From assembly GCF_018596335.1 (NCBI RefSeq), contig NZ_JAHEPS010000003.1, positions 124,001 through 188,000 of the forward strand: DNA of 64,000 nucleotides, read 5' to 3'. The position numbers were made by a program, and so were the translations under genes. The notes below the pieces were generated by a model. That model was not told the origin of the DNA, ran no database searches, and saw nothing but the letters and a program-made list of their open reading frames with translations. Source of the stretch: Shewanella jiangmenensis (GTDB taxonomy: Bacteria; Pseudomonadota; Gammaproteobacteria; Enterobacterales; Shewanellaceae). Shown in pieces: positions 24,530 through 34,334 of the stretch (position 1 is its first letter; each line of letters begins with the position of its first letter).

Positions 24530-25539
24530 GATTTGGTTGCCTTGAATAGTCCGCCGATGGCCGTCGACAGCGCATCGGAGCGCTCAGGGTCCCTCAGTGC
24601 CATCAACAGGGCGGTGCGAAGCGCAGGGATTGCCACAATATCAGCAAATACCTGATTGAAAAAGTCTTGCTCCTGCAGTGCCAGCGCTTCGAGAAAGCGT
24701 TTGCGACAGCCGTCATCCCTAAGCGACAACCAATTACGGCCGGCAATGGCAATCAGCTGATTGGCATCGAGGCGCCCAGATTGCGCCAGCGTATCAATGG
24801 CGCGCACACCGACGTCCGGGCGGCTGCCCAGCGCTCTAAGGGCATACAGGTCCAGTGGCGCTGCGCTTGCTGTGGCAAGCTCAAGCAGGCTGTTGGCAAG
24901 CGACTCAGGCAGTAATACGTGTTCAAGGCACTGGCAAAGCGCAATCACAACCTCGGTCGGCGCTGTGCTGAGCGCGCACTCCACCATGGCGGCATGATCA
25001 AGTTCATTGAGGCGAACCACTATGTCTGCAAGCCCCTGAAAGCCGACATTTACCCAGGCATCGCTTGGCAGCTGGCCACTCAGGTATTGGGCGGCATATT
25101 CATATTGACCGGATGCGGGGCGGCCGAGCTGACGGCGCACCAGCGCATTGAATACGGCCAGCTTTTCCTGGGCCGGCTTGAAACTGAAAGGATGGTTGGC
25201 CATCCGCTGCTGCTCATCTTCGCTGAGGGTGCGGGTTAAGTCTTCGCCCAGCGCATCGAGGATCATCTTGATAAACTGGCTGCGCGGCGCCGGGCTTAAC
25301 AGGCCGCGCTCATCCAAAGGCAGGCTGATAAACCAGACAAAGTACTGTTCGCTCGCATCCCAAAACACCAATGCCATCTTCGCATGCCCCTGGATAGGGT
25401 AAGGGTAGGGGGATTGCAGCGCCTCGATTTGCGCAAAGGCCATGGCATCGATATGTTGCACACGCCGACCCAAATCGTACACCTGAAACTGGGTTTTGGC
25501 GGTGGAGAGAAACTGACTGATGCTGGTGATTTCTGCCAT
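24526..25539 (-). CDS. DUF3549 family protein
   Basis: 337-residue soluble protein of the DUF3549 family, paired with DUF3301 as commonly seen in Shewanella and Vibrio. The N-terminal half has a conserved aromatic-rich stretch (FQVYDLGRRV, MALVFWDASEQYFVWFISLP). The C-terminal half is helical and repeat-like (LYALRALGSRPDVGVRAIDT), reminiscent of HEAT/ARM helices. No catalytic motif seen, and function is unknown. Start ATG 25539. Confidence 0.82.
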   Translation of the reverse strand: MAEITSISQFLSTAKTQFQVYDLGRRVQHIDAMAFAQIEALQSPYPYPIQGHAKMALVFWDASEQYFVWFISLPLDERGLLSPAPRSQFIKMILDALGEDLTRTLSEDEQQRMANHPFSFKPAQEKLAVFNALVRRQLGRPASGQYEYAAQYLSGQLPSDAWVNVGFQGLADIVVRLNELDHAAMVECALSTAPTEVVIALCQCLEHVLLPESLANSLLELATASAAPLDLYALRALGSRPDVGVRAIDTLAQSGRLDANQLIAIAGRNWLSLRDDGCRKRFLEALALQEQDFFNQVFADIVAIPALRTALLMALRDPERSDALSTAIGGLFKATKS

Positions 25540-25662
25540 TTTACTGCGGCCCTGTGTGGTTAATGCTGCCCGGTTGAAGGCATCGGATTTGCATAAGGCG
25601 CCATTATAGGGATAAGCGCCGCAAGATGGTACAATTGCGCTTTTGGTTGTGGCGCCGACTAG

Positions 25663-25707
25663 GTCTCATTCTGCTATGTCTCATTCTGTTATGTCTCACC
25701 CTGAGCT
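25663..25707 (+). repeat. 15-bp tandem repeats at the yqcC start
   Basis: GTCTCATTCTGCTAT (25663), GTCTCATTCTGTTAT (25678) and a third, diverged copy from 25693. The junctions place two in-frame ATG codons 15 bp apart, at 25676 and 25691. Confidence 0.85.
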
Positions 25708-26011
25708 TGCTTCGCTGCTGGTGCAGCTTGAACTGAGCCTGAAACATCATGGCCTTTGGCAGTCGGCTGCGCCGTCCGCTGCAGCCCTTGCCAGCAGCGC
25801 CCCCTTTTGCTGCGATACCCTGAGTTTTGAGCAGTGGCTGCAGTTTATCTTTATCCCCAGGGTCAATGCCTTGCTGGACGCTGGCCATACTCTGCCACGC
25901 CCCATGGCGCTGTTACCCATGGCCGAGCATGTGTGGGCGGCAAAGCCTGAGCTTACGCCACTTGTTCAGCTGATTGCTTTATTGGATGACACTGTAAATG
26001 CATCAAGATGA
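25676..26011 (+). CDS. yqcC: YqcC family protein (DUF446)
   Basis: Small helical protein of the YqcC family, function unknown; the family is usually encoded just before truC. Recognisable segments: LASLLVQLELSLKHHGLW, CDTLSFEQWLQFIFIPRVN and LPRPMALLPMAEHVW. The start is ambiguous: ATG 25676 (MSHSVMSHPEL) or ATG 25691 (MSHPEL), products of a small tandem repeat. A TTG further up is unlikely. The last bases overlap the truC start. About 111 residues from 25676. Confidence 0.85.
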   Translation: MSHSVMSHPELASLLVQLELSLKHHGLWQSAAPSAAALASSAPFCCDTLSFEQWLQFIFIPRVNALLDAGHTLPRPMALLPMAEHVWAAKPELTPLVQLIALLDDTVNASR

Positions 26012-26813
26012 TTTGCCCGGCAGCGCCGATATCGCCTTTGCCGACACCGCGCCCCATATCGAGATTTTGTATGAAGATGAGGCGCTCGTTGCCATTCATA
26101 AGCCTGCGGGGCTTTTGGTACATAGAAGCTACCTTGCCCGCCGTGAGCATTGGTTTGCAATGCAGCTGACGCGGGACCTGGTCGGTTGCCATGTGTTTCC
26201 GGTGCATCGCCTCGACCGGCCAACCTCGGGTGTGTTGCTGTTTGCCAAATCGAGCGAAGTGGCCAATGCTCTCTGTAACCAGTTTGCCAATCACACCGTC
26301 TGTAAAACCTATCTTGCCTTGGTGCGCGGCAACATGCATGAGGCGGGCATTCTCGATTACCCGCTCAAAGAAGAGCTGGATGAGCTTGCCGACAAAGACG
26401 TGGATCCCGATAAACCGGCTCAGGATGCCATCACCCACTACCTGCCGTTGCTGAATACCGAAATTCCCTATTATTCAGGGCGTTATCCCTCAAGCCGGTT
26501 TGCGTTGATGCAGCTGCTGCCGCAAACCGGCCGCAAGCATCAGCTAAGACGCCACATGGCGCATTTGCGCCACCCAATTATTGGCGATACGACCCATGGT
26601 GACGGCAAGCAAAACCGCTTTTTCCGCGAGCATTTTGGCCTGAATCGCTTATGGCTGATTGCCAAGCGGCTGGAGTTTATTCATCCGCTCACCGGTGCGC
26701 CGATAGCGGTTGAAACCGAACTGGAACCCGAGTGGCTGACGGTATTTGCAGGGCTTGGCTGGACTGATGCCGAGCTTGATAGCAATAGTGCTATGCTGCT
26801 GGCTGCGACCTGA
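25998..26813 (+). CDS. truC: tRNA pseudouridine(65) synthase TruC
   Basis: RluA-family pseudouridine synthase modifying U65 of tRNA. The catalytic Asp is in HRLDRPTSGVLLFA. The family also shows IHKPAGLLVH near the N-terminus and QTGRKHQLRRHMAH in the C-terminal half. 271 residues; the gene neighbourhood (yqcC before, yqcA flavodoxin after) matches the enterobacterial order. The ATG overlaps the yqcC stop. Terminator at 26861-26892. Confidence 0.93.
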   Translation: MHQDDLPGSADIAFADTAPHIEILYEDEALVAIHKPAGLLVHRSYLARREHWFAMQLTRDLVGCHVFPVHRLDRPTSGVLLFAKSSEVANALCNQFANHTVCKTYLALVRGNMHEAGILDYPLKEELDELADKDVDPDKPAQDAITHYLPLLNTEIPYYSGRYPSSRFALMQLLPQTGRKHQLRRHMAHLRHPIIGDTTHGDGKQNRFFREHFGLNRLWLIAKRLEFIHPLTGAPIAVETELEPEWLTVFAGLGWTDAELDSNSAMLLAAT

Positions 26814-26860
26814 GCGCTTGCTGACGCATTCCCTGAGTAAGGATATTCGATGTGTTTGAC

Positions 26861-26892
26861 GGGCTAAAACTCACGGTTTAGCCCTGTTTTTT
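26861..26892 (+). terminator. Terminator after truC
   Basis: GGGCTAAA (26861-26868) pairs with TTTAGCCC (26877-26884), followed by TGTTTTTT. It overlaps the last codons of the convergent 52-residue gene. Confidence 0.85.
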
Positions 26893-27036
26893 AAGGCGGG
26901 CTTTGATCTCGGCGAGGCTTACAAAGCCTGCCACCTGAGAGAGTGGCGCTTCATTCCACAGCCGCTGGCTTTGAAAATACTGATTGCGCCTGTGCTGACA
27001 GGCTTTGTGCTGTTTTTTACGGCAGGTTGGCTGCAT
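26878..27036 (-). CDS. Small basic hypothetical protein (52 residues)
   Basis: Not recognised. Read from ATG 27036 it gives MQPTCRKKQHKACQHRRNQY, a very basic N-terminal half, then a helical end (SLAEIKARLKKQG). The start is supported by AGAGGA 7 nt upstream. The longer frame to 27129 has no ribosome site. It lies between truC and yqcA on the opposite strand, and its stop sits in the truC terminator. Could be a small regulatory or nucleic-acid-binding protein, but that is speculation. Confidence 0.55.
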   Translation of the reverse strand: MQPTCRKKQHKACQHRRNQYFQSQRLWNEAPLSQVAGFVSLAEIKARLKKQG

Positions 27037-27300
27037 CAAAGATTCCTCTGGCAGGTTGCCCATCCCTTGTGTGAAAAGACCGCTGACATCCTGCCCCGGC
27101 ACAGAGACTGACACACCGCGGCGCCACACTCACCTAAAACCTGCACTAAAGTAACATAAAACCGCCGTTGCCATCCAGCCGTCTAAAGGAGGAGTCTGGA
27201 AGGTATAGGCGCTTCGAACCACTTGCCCAAGCTTGGCGCAATAGCGTATGTTGAGTGCTATATTGCTGATAAATCGATAGTAAGTTTAAGGAATAGCCCT

Positions 27301-27765
27301 ATGAAAACGGTGGATTTAGTGTTTGGCACCGTGTACGGCAGTGCCCAGTTTGTCGCCGAAACCCTCAGTGATGAGCTTAAAGGCCTCGGGTATGCGCCCA
27401 GACTGTGGCAACCCCATGAGCTATCGGGCTTTACCCCGTGCAATGGCGGCCTGTTGATTGTGGTGTCATCCACCACCGGCAGCGGCGATTTGCCCGAGGA
27501 CATACAGCCTTGGTATTACCGCTTAAGCAGTGCCGGGCTTTATCTGCCCTCGCTGCATTTCAGTGTGGTTGGACTTGGGGATTCCTCCTACAGCGACTTT
27601 TGCGGTGCCGGTGAAAAGCTGCAGGCGCTGCTGACGGAACTTGCGGCCAAGCCGGTATTACCGCTGTTTCGCATCGATGCCATGGAAACCATGGAGCCGG
27701 AAACCGAGGCAAAAACATGGCTGATGCAGTGGCATCAACGCATCGAGAGCGGCCTGGTCGCTTAA
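27301..27765 (+). CDS. yqcA: YqcA-like flavodoxin
   Basis: FMN-binding flavodoxin-fold protein, 154 residues, of the MioC/YqcA group. The phosphate-binding loop reads FGTVYGSAQFVAE and the flavin-contacting loops SSTTGSGDLPEDI and VGLGDSSYSDFC. It presumably carries electrons for an unknown enzyme. The start is ATG 27301 (MKTVDLVFG), with AAGGA 8-9 nt upstream. The frame could extend to 27223, but the extension is non-conserved. The 3' end overlaps the PTS gene start by 49 bp. Confidence 0.9.
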   Translation: MKTVDLVFGTVYGSAQFVAETLSDELKGLGYAPRLWQPHELSGFTPCNGGLLIVVSSTTGSGDLPEDIQPWYYRLSSAGLYLPSLHFSVVGLGDSSYSDFCGAGEKLQALLTELAAKPVLPLFRIDAMETMEPETEAKTWLMQWHQRIESGLVA

Positions 27766-29186
27766 GCCGGGTCAACCGGCACTGGTTTCGCTTCGCCCAG
27801 CGTCTGTCGCAGACGCTGCTTATTCCCATTGCCATTTTACCGGCTGCGGGGCTGATGATTGGCCTTGCGACCAATCCCTTGCCCTTTATCCCCGACGCGC
27901 TGAATGTGCTGATGCTGAGTGTCGGCAAGCTGATTTTTGACATCATGCCGATGCTGTTTGCCATTGCGGTGGCCATTGGGTATTGCCGCGATCAGGGCAT
28001 TGCGGCCTTTTCTGCCGCCTTTGGCTATGGGGTGCTGCTCTCAACCCTCGCCGCCGCGGCCAAGGTACATCATTTGCCGACCCAGGTGGTGTGGGGCACG
28101 CCGACCATAGACACCGGCATTGCCGGCGGTATGGCGGTGGGGGCTATCACCTGTATCGCGGTGCGCCTCAGTGAGCGGCTTAAACTGCCAGCGGTATTTT
28201 CTTTTTTTGAAGGCCGCCGCAGTGCGCCCCTTATCATGATCCCGCTGGTGATGCTGCTCGCGGTATTACTGGCTGTGTTGTGGCCGCCGCTTGAGCATCT
28301 GATTGAGCGGGCGTCCAACTGGGCGCTGTATCAGGAGCCTGCCATTGCCTTTGGTTTTTACGGCATGGTGGAGCGACTGTTGCTGCCACTTGGGCTGCAT
28401 CATATCTGGAATGCGCCGTTTTACCTTGAGATTGGCCAGTATCAAACCGGCACTGAAATGGTGCGCGGTGAGATGGCGCGCTATCTTGCGGGCGACCCAT
28501 CGGCCGGAAACCTTGCCGGCGGCTACCTTATCAAGATGTGGGGCTTGCCTGCCGCGGCGCTGGCTATCTGGCGCTGTGCCGATAAAGAGCAGCGTAATCG
28601 CGTGGCCGGGGTGATGCTTTCGGCTGCGGCGGCAAGCTGGCTTACCGGCGTGACGGAGCCGGTGGAATTTGCGTTTTTGTTTGTGGCACCGCTGTTATAC
28701 CTGCTGCATGCGGTGCTCACCGGCCTTGCCTACAGCGCCTCTATTTTGCTCGATGTGCATCACAGTGTGGTGTTCTCCCACGGCTTGGTGGACTTTGTTT
28801 TGTTGCTGCCGCAGTCGAGCAATGTCAGCTGGTTTTATGTGCTCGGGCCGCTTACCTTTGTGATTTATTACGTGCTGTTTCGCGGCTGCATTCTCGCTTT
28901 TAACCTTAAAACCCCCGGCAGGCTTGAAGCCGACACAGGGCAGCAGCGCAATCTGCTCACCCTGGTGTCCGCCCTTGGCGGCAGCGGTAACATTACCGAG
29001 CTGTCTGCCTGCTTAACCCGGCTTCGGATAAGCGTTGCCGACCCTGCGCTGGTTGATAGGCAGCGGCTGATGTCCCTTGGCGCAAAAGGCGTGATTGTGC
29101 TTGGCAGTGGCGTGCAGGTGGTGTTTGGCACCAAGGCCGAGACGCTGCGAAAGCTGCTGCAGCGTTATCTGGATTCCCGCCGCTGA
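27717..29186 (+). CDS. PTS glucose/N-acetylglucosamine-type EIICB permease
   Basis: Sugar-phosphotransferase permease with a membrane IIC domain (about residues 20-390, ten or so hydrophobic segments, AILPAAGLMIGLA and the conserved TGVTEPVEFAF) and a C-terminal IIB domain whose phosphorylated Cys is in ELSACLTRLRISV (about residue 431). There is no IIA domain, so a separate IIA (Crr-type) must donate phosphate. The substrate is glucose, GlcNAc or a related sugar; I cannot decide. The start, ATG 27717, lies inside yqcA and has GAGG 8 nt upstream; GTG 27729 is an alternative. No sugar-metabolism genes are adjacent. Confidence 0.87.
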   Translation: MADAVASTHRERPGRLSRVNRHWFRFAQRLSQTLLIPIAILPAAGLMIGLATNPLPFIPDALNVLMLSVGKLIFDIMPMLFAIAVAIGYCRDQGIAAFSAAFGYGVLLSTLAAAAKVHHLPTQVVWGTPTIDTGIAGGMAVGAITCIAVRLSERLKLPAVFSFFEGRRSAPLIMIPLVMLLAVLLAVLWPPLEHLIERASNWALYQEPAIAFGFYGMVERLLLPLGLHHIWNAPFYLEIGQYQTGTEMVRGEMARYLAGDPSAGNLAGGYLIKMWGLPAAALAIWRCADKEQRNRVAGVMLSAAAASWLTGVTEPVEFAFLFVAPLLYLLHAVLTGLAYSASILLDVHHSVVFSHGLVDFVLLLPQSSNVSWFYVLGPLTFVIYYVLFRGCILAFNLKTPGRLEADTGQQRNLLTLVSALGGSGNITELSACLTRLRISVADPALVDRQRLMSLGAKGVIVLGSGVQVVFGTKAETLRKLLQRYLDSRR

Positions 29187-29333
29187 TTGATAAATCCGCA
29201 AAACTTACTGCTGTTTTATAAATTAATATCATCCTCACCGGCTTGATTATCCTGTTTTATGATGTTTTTTGGCGATATTGGCGGCAATACGCCGGTTTGT
29301 GGCATGCTGTCTTTAGGTCATGAATTGAGGGGG

Positions 29334-30185
29334 ATGACAGTGTCTTTAAAATTACCACGCCGGGTGCTGATTACCGACTGCGCCGACGCCAAGGGGCTGA
29401 TTGCCAAGATCACCGGCGTTTGCTTTGATTTTGGCCTTAACATCATCAAGAACGATGAGTTTGTGGATAACACCGAAGGCCGCTTCTTTATGCGCACCGA
29501 GCTTGAAGGCGATTTCGATGAGCCCAGACTGCTATCGGCATTGTACGAGGTATTGCCCGCGCAAAACCATACTGTGCTTAAGCCCGGTGGCCGTAAGCGA
29601 GTGGTGGTGTTGGTGACCAAAGAGGCTCATTGCCTTGGCGATCTCTTGATGAAATCCTATTACGGCGCGCTGGATGTAGAGATTGCGGCCGTGGTCGGCA
29701 ACTACGACAAGCTTGCCGCCCTGACGGAAAAGTTTGATATTCCGTTTCATTATGTCAGCCACGAGGGGCTTGACCGACATCAGCACGAGGCAGCGCTGCT
29801 GGAAGTGATTGAGCCCTATGGCGCCGATTATCTGGTGCTGGCCAAGTTTATGCGGGTACTCACACCTGAGTTTGTCGCGCGTTACCCCAACCGCATTATC
29901 AACATTCATCACTCGTTTTTACCGGCCTTTATCGGCGCCAATCCGTATCGTCAGGCGTGGGAGCGCGGGGTGAAGATCATCGGTGCCACGGCGCATTTCG
30001 TGAATAATTGCCTCGATGAAGGGCCTATCATCAAACAGGATGTGATCCACGTTGACCATAACTACAGTGCGCTGGAAATGGCCCGTGCCGGCCGTGATGT
30101 GGAAAAATCGGTATTAAGCCGCGCCCTTGGTCTGGTACTGGCCGATAAAGTGGTGGTGTATGGTAATAAAACTGTGGTGTTTTAA
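29334..30185 (+). CDS. purU: Formyltetrahydrofolate deformylase PurU
   Basis: Hydrolyses 10-formyl-THF to THF and formate, balancing one-carbon pools. An N-terminal ACT domain (RVLITDCADAKGLIAKITG) is followed by the formyltransferase-fold catalytic domain with NIHHSFLPAFIGANPY and GATAHFVNNCLDEGPI (the His and Asp catalytic positions). 283 residues from ATG 29334, directly after GAGGGGG; GTG 29340 would give better spacing. The in-frame ATG at 29259 adds a non-conserved tail. Followed by a strong terminator. Confidence 0.94.
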   Translation: MTVSLKLPRRVLITDCADAKGLIAKITGVCFDFGLNIIKNDEFVDNTEGRFFMRTELEGDFDEPRLLSALYEVLPAQNHTVLKPGGRKRVVVLVTKEAHCLGDLLMKSYYGALDVEIAAVVGNYDKLAALTEKFDIPFHYVSHEGLDRHQHEAALLEVIEPYGADYLVLAKFMRVLTPEFVARYPNRIINIHHSFLPAFIGANPYRQAWERGVKIIGATAHFVNNCLDEGPIIKQDVIHVDHNYSALEMARAGRDVEKSVLSRALGLVLADKVVVYGNKTVVF

Positions 30186-30239
30186 TGGGTTAAGCACAAG
30201 CTAACGCAGCAGCTTATGCAACAAATCACTCAACAACTG

Positions 30240-30264
30240 AAAAAGGCGCCTCGGCGCCTTTTTT
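30240..30264. terminator. Bidirectional terminator between purU and the DUF3718 gene
   Basis: AAAAGGCG, loop CCTCGG, CGCCTTTTTT. Converging genes on both sides. Confidence 0.93.
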
Positions 30265-30277
30265 GTCAGTCTCAAGT

Positions 30278-30625
30278 CTATTCATCAAAATTGACGTAGA
30301 GCATCTCATCCTGATTAACCATGGCCAAATCCTTGATGGTGACCTGGCCTGGCAGATAACGGGCAATGCGTTTTGCGGTTTTATCGGCGCCGTGGGCGAC
30401 GGCAAAGTCGTAGAAGGTGTCGCCATTGCATACCAGCCTTGGGAAAATCCGCGCTTCATTGATGCGGTAATCCTTCATGGTGTGGGCAAACTGCACCGGA
30501 CTGTTACTTATTCCGGCTTTACAGACGGCGATCAGGGTATTTTCCACGTTGGGGCTCATGGCTGCGAAGGCGCCAAAACTGGCGGCTGTGAGTGCAAGAG
30601 CGGACAAAACAGGCAGCTTTTTCAT
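30278..30625 (-). CDS. DUF3718 family exported protein
   Basis: 115 residues. A cleavable signal peptide (MKKLPVLSALALTAASFGAFA) is followed by a small domain with two cysteines (AVCKAGIS and PRLVCNGDTFYDFAVAHGA), the pattern of the DUF3718 family of Shewanella and Vibrio. Function unknown; probably periplasmic. ATG 30625 has GGGAGAG 4 nt upstream; the extension to 30646 is non-conserved. Confidence 0.83.
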   Translation of the reverse strand: MKKLPVLSALALTAASFGAFAAMSPNVENTLIAVCKAGISNSPVQFAHTMKDYRINEARIFPRLVCNGDTFYDFAVAHGADKTAKRIARYLPGQVTIKDLAMVNQDEMLYVNFDE

Positions 30626-30805
30626 AGTACTCTCCCGGTTGTACAAAGCCCTTTCAGTAAAGCCTTCGCGGGTGATAAAAACTATGCTTAAGATATGTCA
30701 TTCTGTATCTGGCTGTGACTGTCCACCGCCCGGCAATTAAGGCGCCCGGCCAAAGGGGATAAGATGGCATGCAATCTTCCAAGCGTTTGATTAGTGCCGG
30801 GGGTA

Positions 30806-30832
30806 ATCCACCGAGCTTGGCTGGCGGTGGAT
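30806..30832. other. Isolated hairpin upstream of the DUF3718 gene
   Basis: ATCCACCG (30806-30813) pairs with CGGTGGAT (30825-30832). It is followed by AATTATTT, a weak T-tract. It lies in the 250-bp gap between two minus-strand genes; role unknown. Confidence 0.35.
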
Positions 30833-30854
30833 AATTATTTGGCGGATGGGCAAT

Positions 30855-30883
30855 AAAAAAGCAGGCACAGGGCCTGCTTTTTT
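30855..30883. terminator. Terminator after dapD
   Basis: AAAAAAGCAGGC, loop ACAGG, GCCTGCTTTTTT. On the minus strand it follows dapD by about 15 bp. Confidence 0.93.
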
Positions 30884-30897
30884 AGTTTGTGTACCAG

Positions 30898-31722
30898 TTA
30901 ATCAACGATACGCAGCAGTTCGTTGATCCCCACTTTGCCGCGGGTTTTCTCATCCACTTTCTTCACGATAATTGCGGCATACAGGTTGTACTTGCCACAG
31001 GAAGACGGCAGGGTGCCGGAAACCACCACTGAGCCTGCCGGTACGCGGCCGTAGTGAATTTCACCGGTTTCACGATCGTAAATGCGGGTGCTTTGACCGA
31101 TGTACACGCCCATGGAGATCACTGAGCCTTCTTCCACCACGACGCCTTCGACGATTTCAGAGCGGGCGCCGATAAAGCAGTTGTCTTCGATGATGGTCGG
31201 GCCGGCCTGCAGCGGCTCCAGCACGCCGCCAATGCCTACGCCGCCGGAGAGGTGCACGTTTTTACCAATTTGCGCGCAGGAGCCCACGGTGGCCCAGGTG
31301 TCGACCATGGTGCCTTCGTCAACATAGGCACCGAGGTTAACGTAAGATGGCATCAATACGGTATTTTTACCGATAAAGGAGCCACGGCGCACGGCTGCAG
31401 GTGGTACCACGCGGATCCCCTCGGCGCGAAAACGGGCATCGTCATAGTCGGCAAACTTCATCGGTACCTTGTCAAAGTACTTGGTTTCGCCGCCATCAAT
31501 CACGCCGTTGTCGAAAATACGGAACGACAGCAGCACCGCCTTTTTCAGCCACTGGTTAACGTGCCACTGACCGTCAATCTTCTCGGCCACGCGCACTTCG
31601 CCTTTGTCGAGCATGGCGAGCACAGTTTCCACGTCGGCACGGACAGCCGGCTCAACAGTGGCTGGGGTGATGGTGGCGCGAGCTTCAAAAGCCGCCTCGA
31701 TACGCTGGCGTAAAGCTTCCAT
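30898..31722 (-). CDS. dapD: Tetrahydrodipicolinate N-succinyltransferase DapD
   Basis: Succinylates tetrahydrodipicolinate in the lysine/diaminopimelate pathway. 274 residues, the usual length. The C-terminal left-handed beta-helix is built from hexapeptide turns ([48 protein letters not shown]). [15 protein letters not shown] follows at the end. GGGAGATCC lies upstream of ATG 31722. Downstream of glnD by 30 bp, same strand, so probably the same operon (map-glnD-dapD). Confidence 0.97.
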   Translation of the reverse strand: MEALRQRIEAAFEARATITPATVEPAVRADVETVLAMLDKGEVRVAEKIDGQWHVNQWLKKAVLLSFRIFDNGVIDGGETKYFDKVPMKFADYDDARFRAEGIRVVPPAAVRRGSFIGKNTVLMPSYVNLGAYVDEGTMVDTWATVGSCAQIGKNVHLSGGVGIGGVLEPLQAGPTIIEDNCFIGARSEIVEGVVVEEGSVISMGVYIGQSTRIYDRETGEIHYGRVPAGSVVVSGTLPSSCGKYNLYAAIIVKKVDEKTRGKVGINELLRIVD

Positions 31723-31752
31723 TAAAGGATCTCCCGTCTTCAGATAAAAGGA

Positions 31753-34326
31753 TTAGTGAATTGCACTCGGGGACAGGGCGCCAACCAGCGCCTCCCTGAG
31801 CTGTTGCTGCTCTGTGTCATCGAGGGCCTGGCCCTCGCGATTCTGCAGCACGAAAAAGTCTTCCGCCCGCTCACCGATAGTGGTGATTTTCGCGGCCAGC
31901 AGGGTAATTTCGCAGCGGTAAAAAATGTCGCCGACCCGCGCAAGCAGCCCGGGCATGTCCAGTGCGATGAGTTCCATCATACTTGTACCATGGCGGCTGC
32001 CCGGCAGAAAACTGACCTGTGTCGGTACATTAAAAGGTTTCATCTTGCGCGACAGCTTACGAAACTTCGGCGGCTTGGCGCTATCGCCCGACAGCGCCTT
32101 TTCAAGCCCTTTGCGGATACTTTGAATGCGCGACAGCTGCGACAGGGGCTCGCCATCCTGCTCGAGGATCACGAAGCTGTCCATCGCGTAATTATCCTTC
32201 GAGGTCATGACGGTGGCGTCATGGACGTTGATGTTTTTGTTATCCAGCACCGCCATCACGGTGGCAAACAGCTTTGGCCTGTCTTTACAGTACACAAACA
32301 GTTCAGTGCCGCCGCGGGTAGTGTGTTTGGAAATCAGCACCAGCGGTTCATCCTGGCGGTGCTTTAGAATGCCTTCGGCATGCCAGGTGATTTGGCTTGG
32401 CTGGTGGCGCAAAAAATAATCGGCCTTGAAGCGCGCCCAGAGGGCATCGAGATCTTTCTCTTTCACGCCACGGCGCAGCAGCTCCTTTTTGGCCTTGGCC
32501 TGGTATTCACGCACCCGGGCACGGATATCGACAGGCTTTTCTTTACCCCGCGCCAGCACCCGCTGGGTCGAAAAGTAAAGATCCCGCAGCAGCGAGCCTT
32601 TCCAGTTGTTCCAGGTTTTTTCGTTGGTGGCACAAATGTCGGCCACTGTCAGGCAGTAAAGGTAGCTTAAGTGCACCGCATCGCGCACCTTGGCGGCAAA
32701 ATCCGCCACCACATCGGGGTCGGAAATGTCGCGCCGCTGGGCGGTGACCGACATCACCAGATGGTTTTCAACCAGCCAGCTCACCAAACGGCCGTCGTGA
32801 TCGTTAAGGCCATGATCCTTACAAAATGTCAGTGCATCCACGGCGCCGAGTTTGCTGTGGTCGCCGCCGCGCCCCTTGGCGATATCGTGGAAAATAGCCG
32901 CAAGCACCAGCAGGCCTTTTTTGGGGAGCTGATTTATCAGCACCGAGCCAAGCGGAAATTCATCTTTTTGTTCCGGCTGGGAAAAACGCTCGATATTAAG
33001 CAGCAGCCTGTGGGTGTGCTCATCCACAGTGTAGGCGTGGAACAGGTCAAACTGCATCTGCCCTTCGATAGCGCGCCAGGCTGGCAGATAAGCCGAGAGA
33101 ATGCCGTGTTTGTGCATTAATGAAAACGCCGAAATCCCGCGGGGGTGGCGCAGAATTTCCATAAACACCTGACGACACTCTGGATATTCCATCAGCGGCT
33201 GGGTAAGCGCCTTGCGGGCCTGGCGCAGGGAGCGAAGCGTCGGGGCGTAAATGCCGCGGATGTTGGAGTTGCGGGCTATCAGCAAAAACAGCCCCATGAT
33301 GTCTTCGGGCCGTGCAAACGGCTCCTCGGCAAGTGCTTCGATAAAGCTGCCGCGGCGCTGAAATGTCTCGTTGATGGGCACTATATCGAGCGCCTTGGAG
33401 TTGCCGAGGGTGGCGCGCTTAAAGAGCTGCAGCAGCATCTCGTTAAGCTCCATCACCCGGCGCACCGTGCGGTAGTAGTGCTTCATCATCTGCTCGACCG
33501 CAAGCTGGGTCTGGTCTTCAAAGCCCATCAGCTCGGCCACCTGACGCTGTAAATCAAACAGCATCCGGTTTTCATCCCGGCCGGAGGCTATGTGCAGCGC
33601 AAAGCGGATTTGCCACAAAAACTGCTGACACTCGAGCAGCTCATCAAGCTCCTCTGGGTCAAGAAACCCATGGCCGACCAGCTCTTCAAGGCGCGAGGCG
33701 TTAAAGTGACGCATGGCGACCCAGGCAACGGTTTGAATGTCCCTGAGGCCCCCCGGGCAGCTTTTGACGTTGGGCTCAAGGTCAAAGGCGCTGGCCTTGG
33801 CATGGCGGGCGGTTTGCTCGTCGCGCTTGGCAATAAAAAAGTCGCTCGATGGCCAGAAGTCCTGACTGCGGATAGCATCGTACAGCTCACCAAACAGGAT
33901 ACTCTTGCCGGTCAGGAAGCGGGCTTCGAGCAAATTGGTGGCAATGGTGATATCACCGCGGCCCTGGGATAAGGTCTCGGGCACGCTGCGCACGCTGTGG
34001 CCGATTTCGAGCCCCGCGTCCCACAAAAAGGCGATAAAGTAGCCAAGTACAAACTCGGCTTCTTTTGGCAGGTTTTCATCGACCAAAAACAACAGGTCGA
34101 TGTCGGAGTGGGGGTGCAGCTCGCCGCGGCCATAACCGCCCACGGCAACCAACGCCACCGGATAATTGCCAAGGCCGTGATGGCTCCAGGCATTTATCAG
34201 CAATTCATCGACGACCCGGCAGCGCTTTTTAACCAGCGAAACCACATTTTCCCTGGCCTGAAACGCCAGTGCCAATTCCTGATTAAGCGCCTGCAAAGAC
34301 GCCTTGGCATCCGAAGCCGTCGTCAT
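31753..34326 (-). CDS. glnD: PII uridylyltransferase/uridylyl-removing enzyme GlnD
   Basis: Nitrogen sensor that uridylylates PII at low glutamine and deuridylylates it at high glutamine. 857 residues. The nucleotidyltransferase motif [16 protein letters not shown] lies at about 63-78 (metal-binding Asp75, Asp77). The HD phosphohydrolase domain has [18 protein letters not shown]. Two C-terminal ACT domains ([18 protein letters not shown] and [17 protein letters not shown]) should bind glutamine. Start ATG 34326, 8 bp after map. Confidence 0.97.
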   Translation of the reverse strand: MTTASDAKASLQALNQELALAFQARENVVSLVKKRCRVVDELLINAWSHHGLGNYPVALVAVGGYGRGELHPHSDIDLLFLVDENLPKEAEFVLGYFIAFLWDAGLEIGHSVRSVPETLSQGRGDITIATNLLEARFLTGKSILFGELYDAIRSQDFWPSSDFFIAKRDEQTARHAKASAFDLEPNVKSCPGGLRDIQTVAWVAMRHFNASRLEELVGHGFLDPEELDELLECQQFLWQIRFALHIASGRDENRMLFDLQRQVAELMGFEDQTQLAVEQMMKHYYRTVRRVMELNEMLLQLFKRATLGNSKALDIVPINETFQRRGSFIEALAEEPFARPEDIMGLFLLIARNSNIRGIYAPTLRSLRQARKALTQPLMEYPECRQVFMEILRHPRGISAFSLMHKHGILSAYLPAWRAIEGQMQFDLFHAYTVDEHTHRLLLNIERFSQPEQKDEFPLGSVLINQLPKKGLLVLAAIFHDIAKGRGGDHSKLGAVDALTFCKDHGLNDHDGRLVSWLVENHLVMSVTAQRRDISDPDVVADFAAKVRDAVHLSYLYCLTVADICATNEKTWNNWKGSLLRDLYFSTQRVLARGKEKPVDIRARVREYQAKAKKELLRRGVKEKDLDALWARFKADYFLRHQPSQITWHAEGILKHRQDEPLVLISKHTTRGGTELFVYCKDRPKLFATVMAVLDNKNINVHDATVMTSKDNYAMDSFVILEQDGEPLSQLSRIQSIRKGLEKALSGDSAKPPKFRKLSRKMKPFNVPTQVSFLPGSRHGTSMMELIALDMPGLLARVGDIFYRCEITLLAAKITTIGERAEDFFVLQNREGQALDDTEQQQLREALVGALSPSAIH

Positions 34327-34334
34327 GACTTGCC

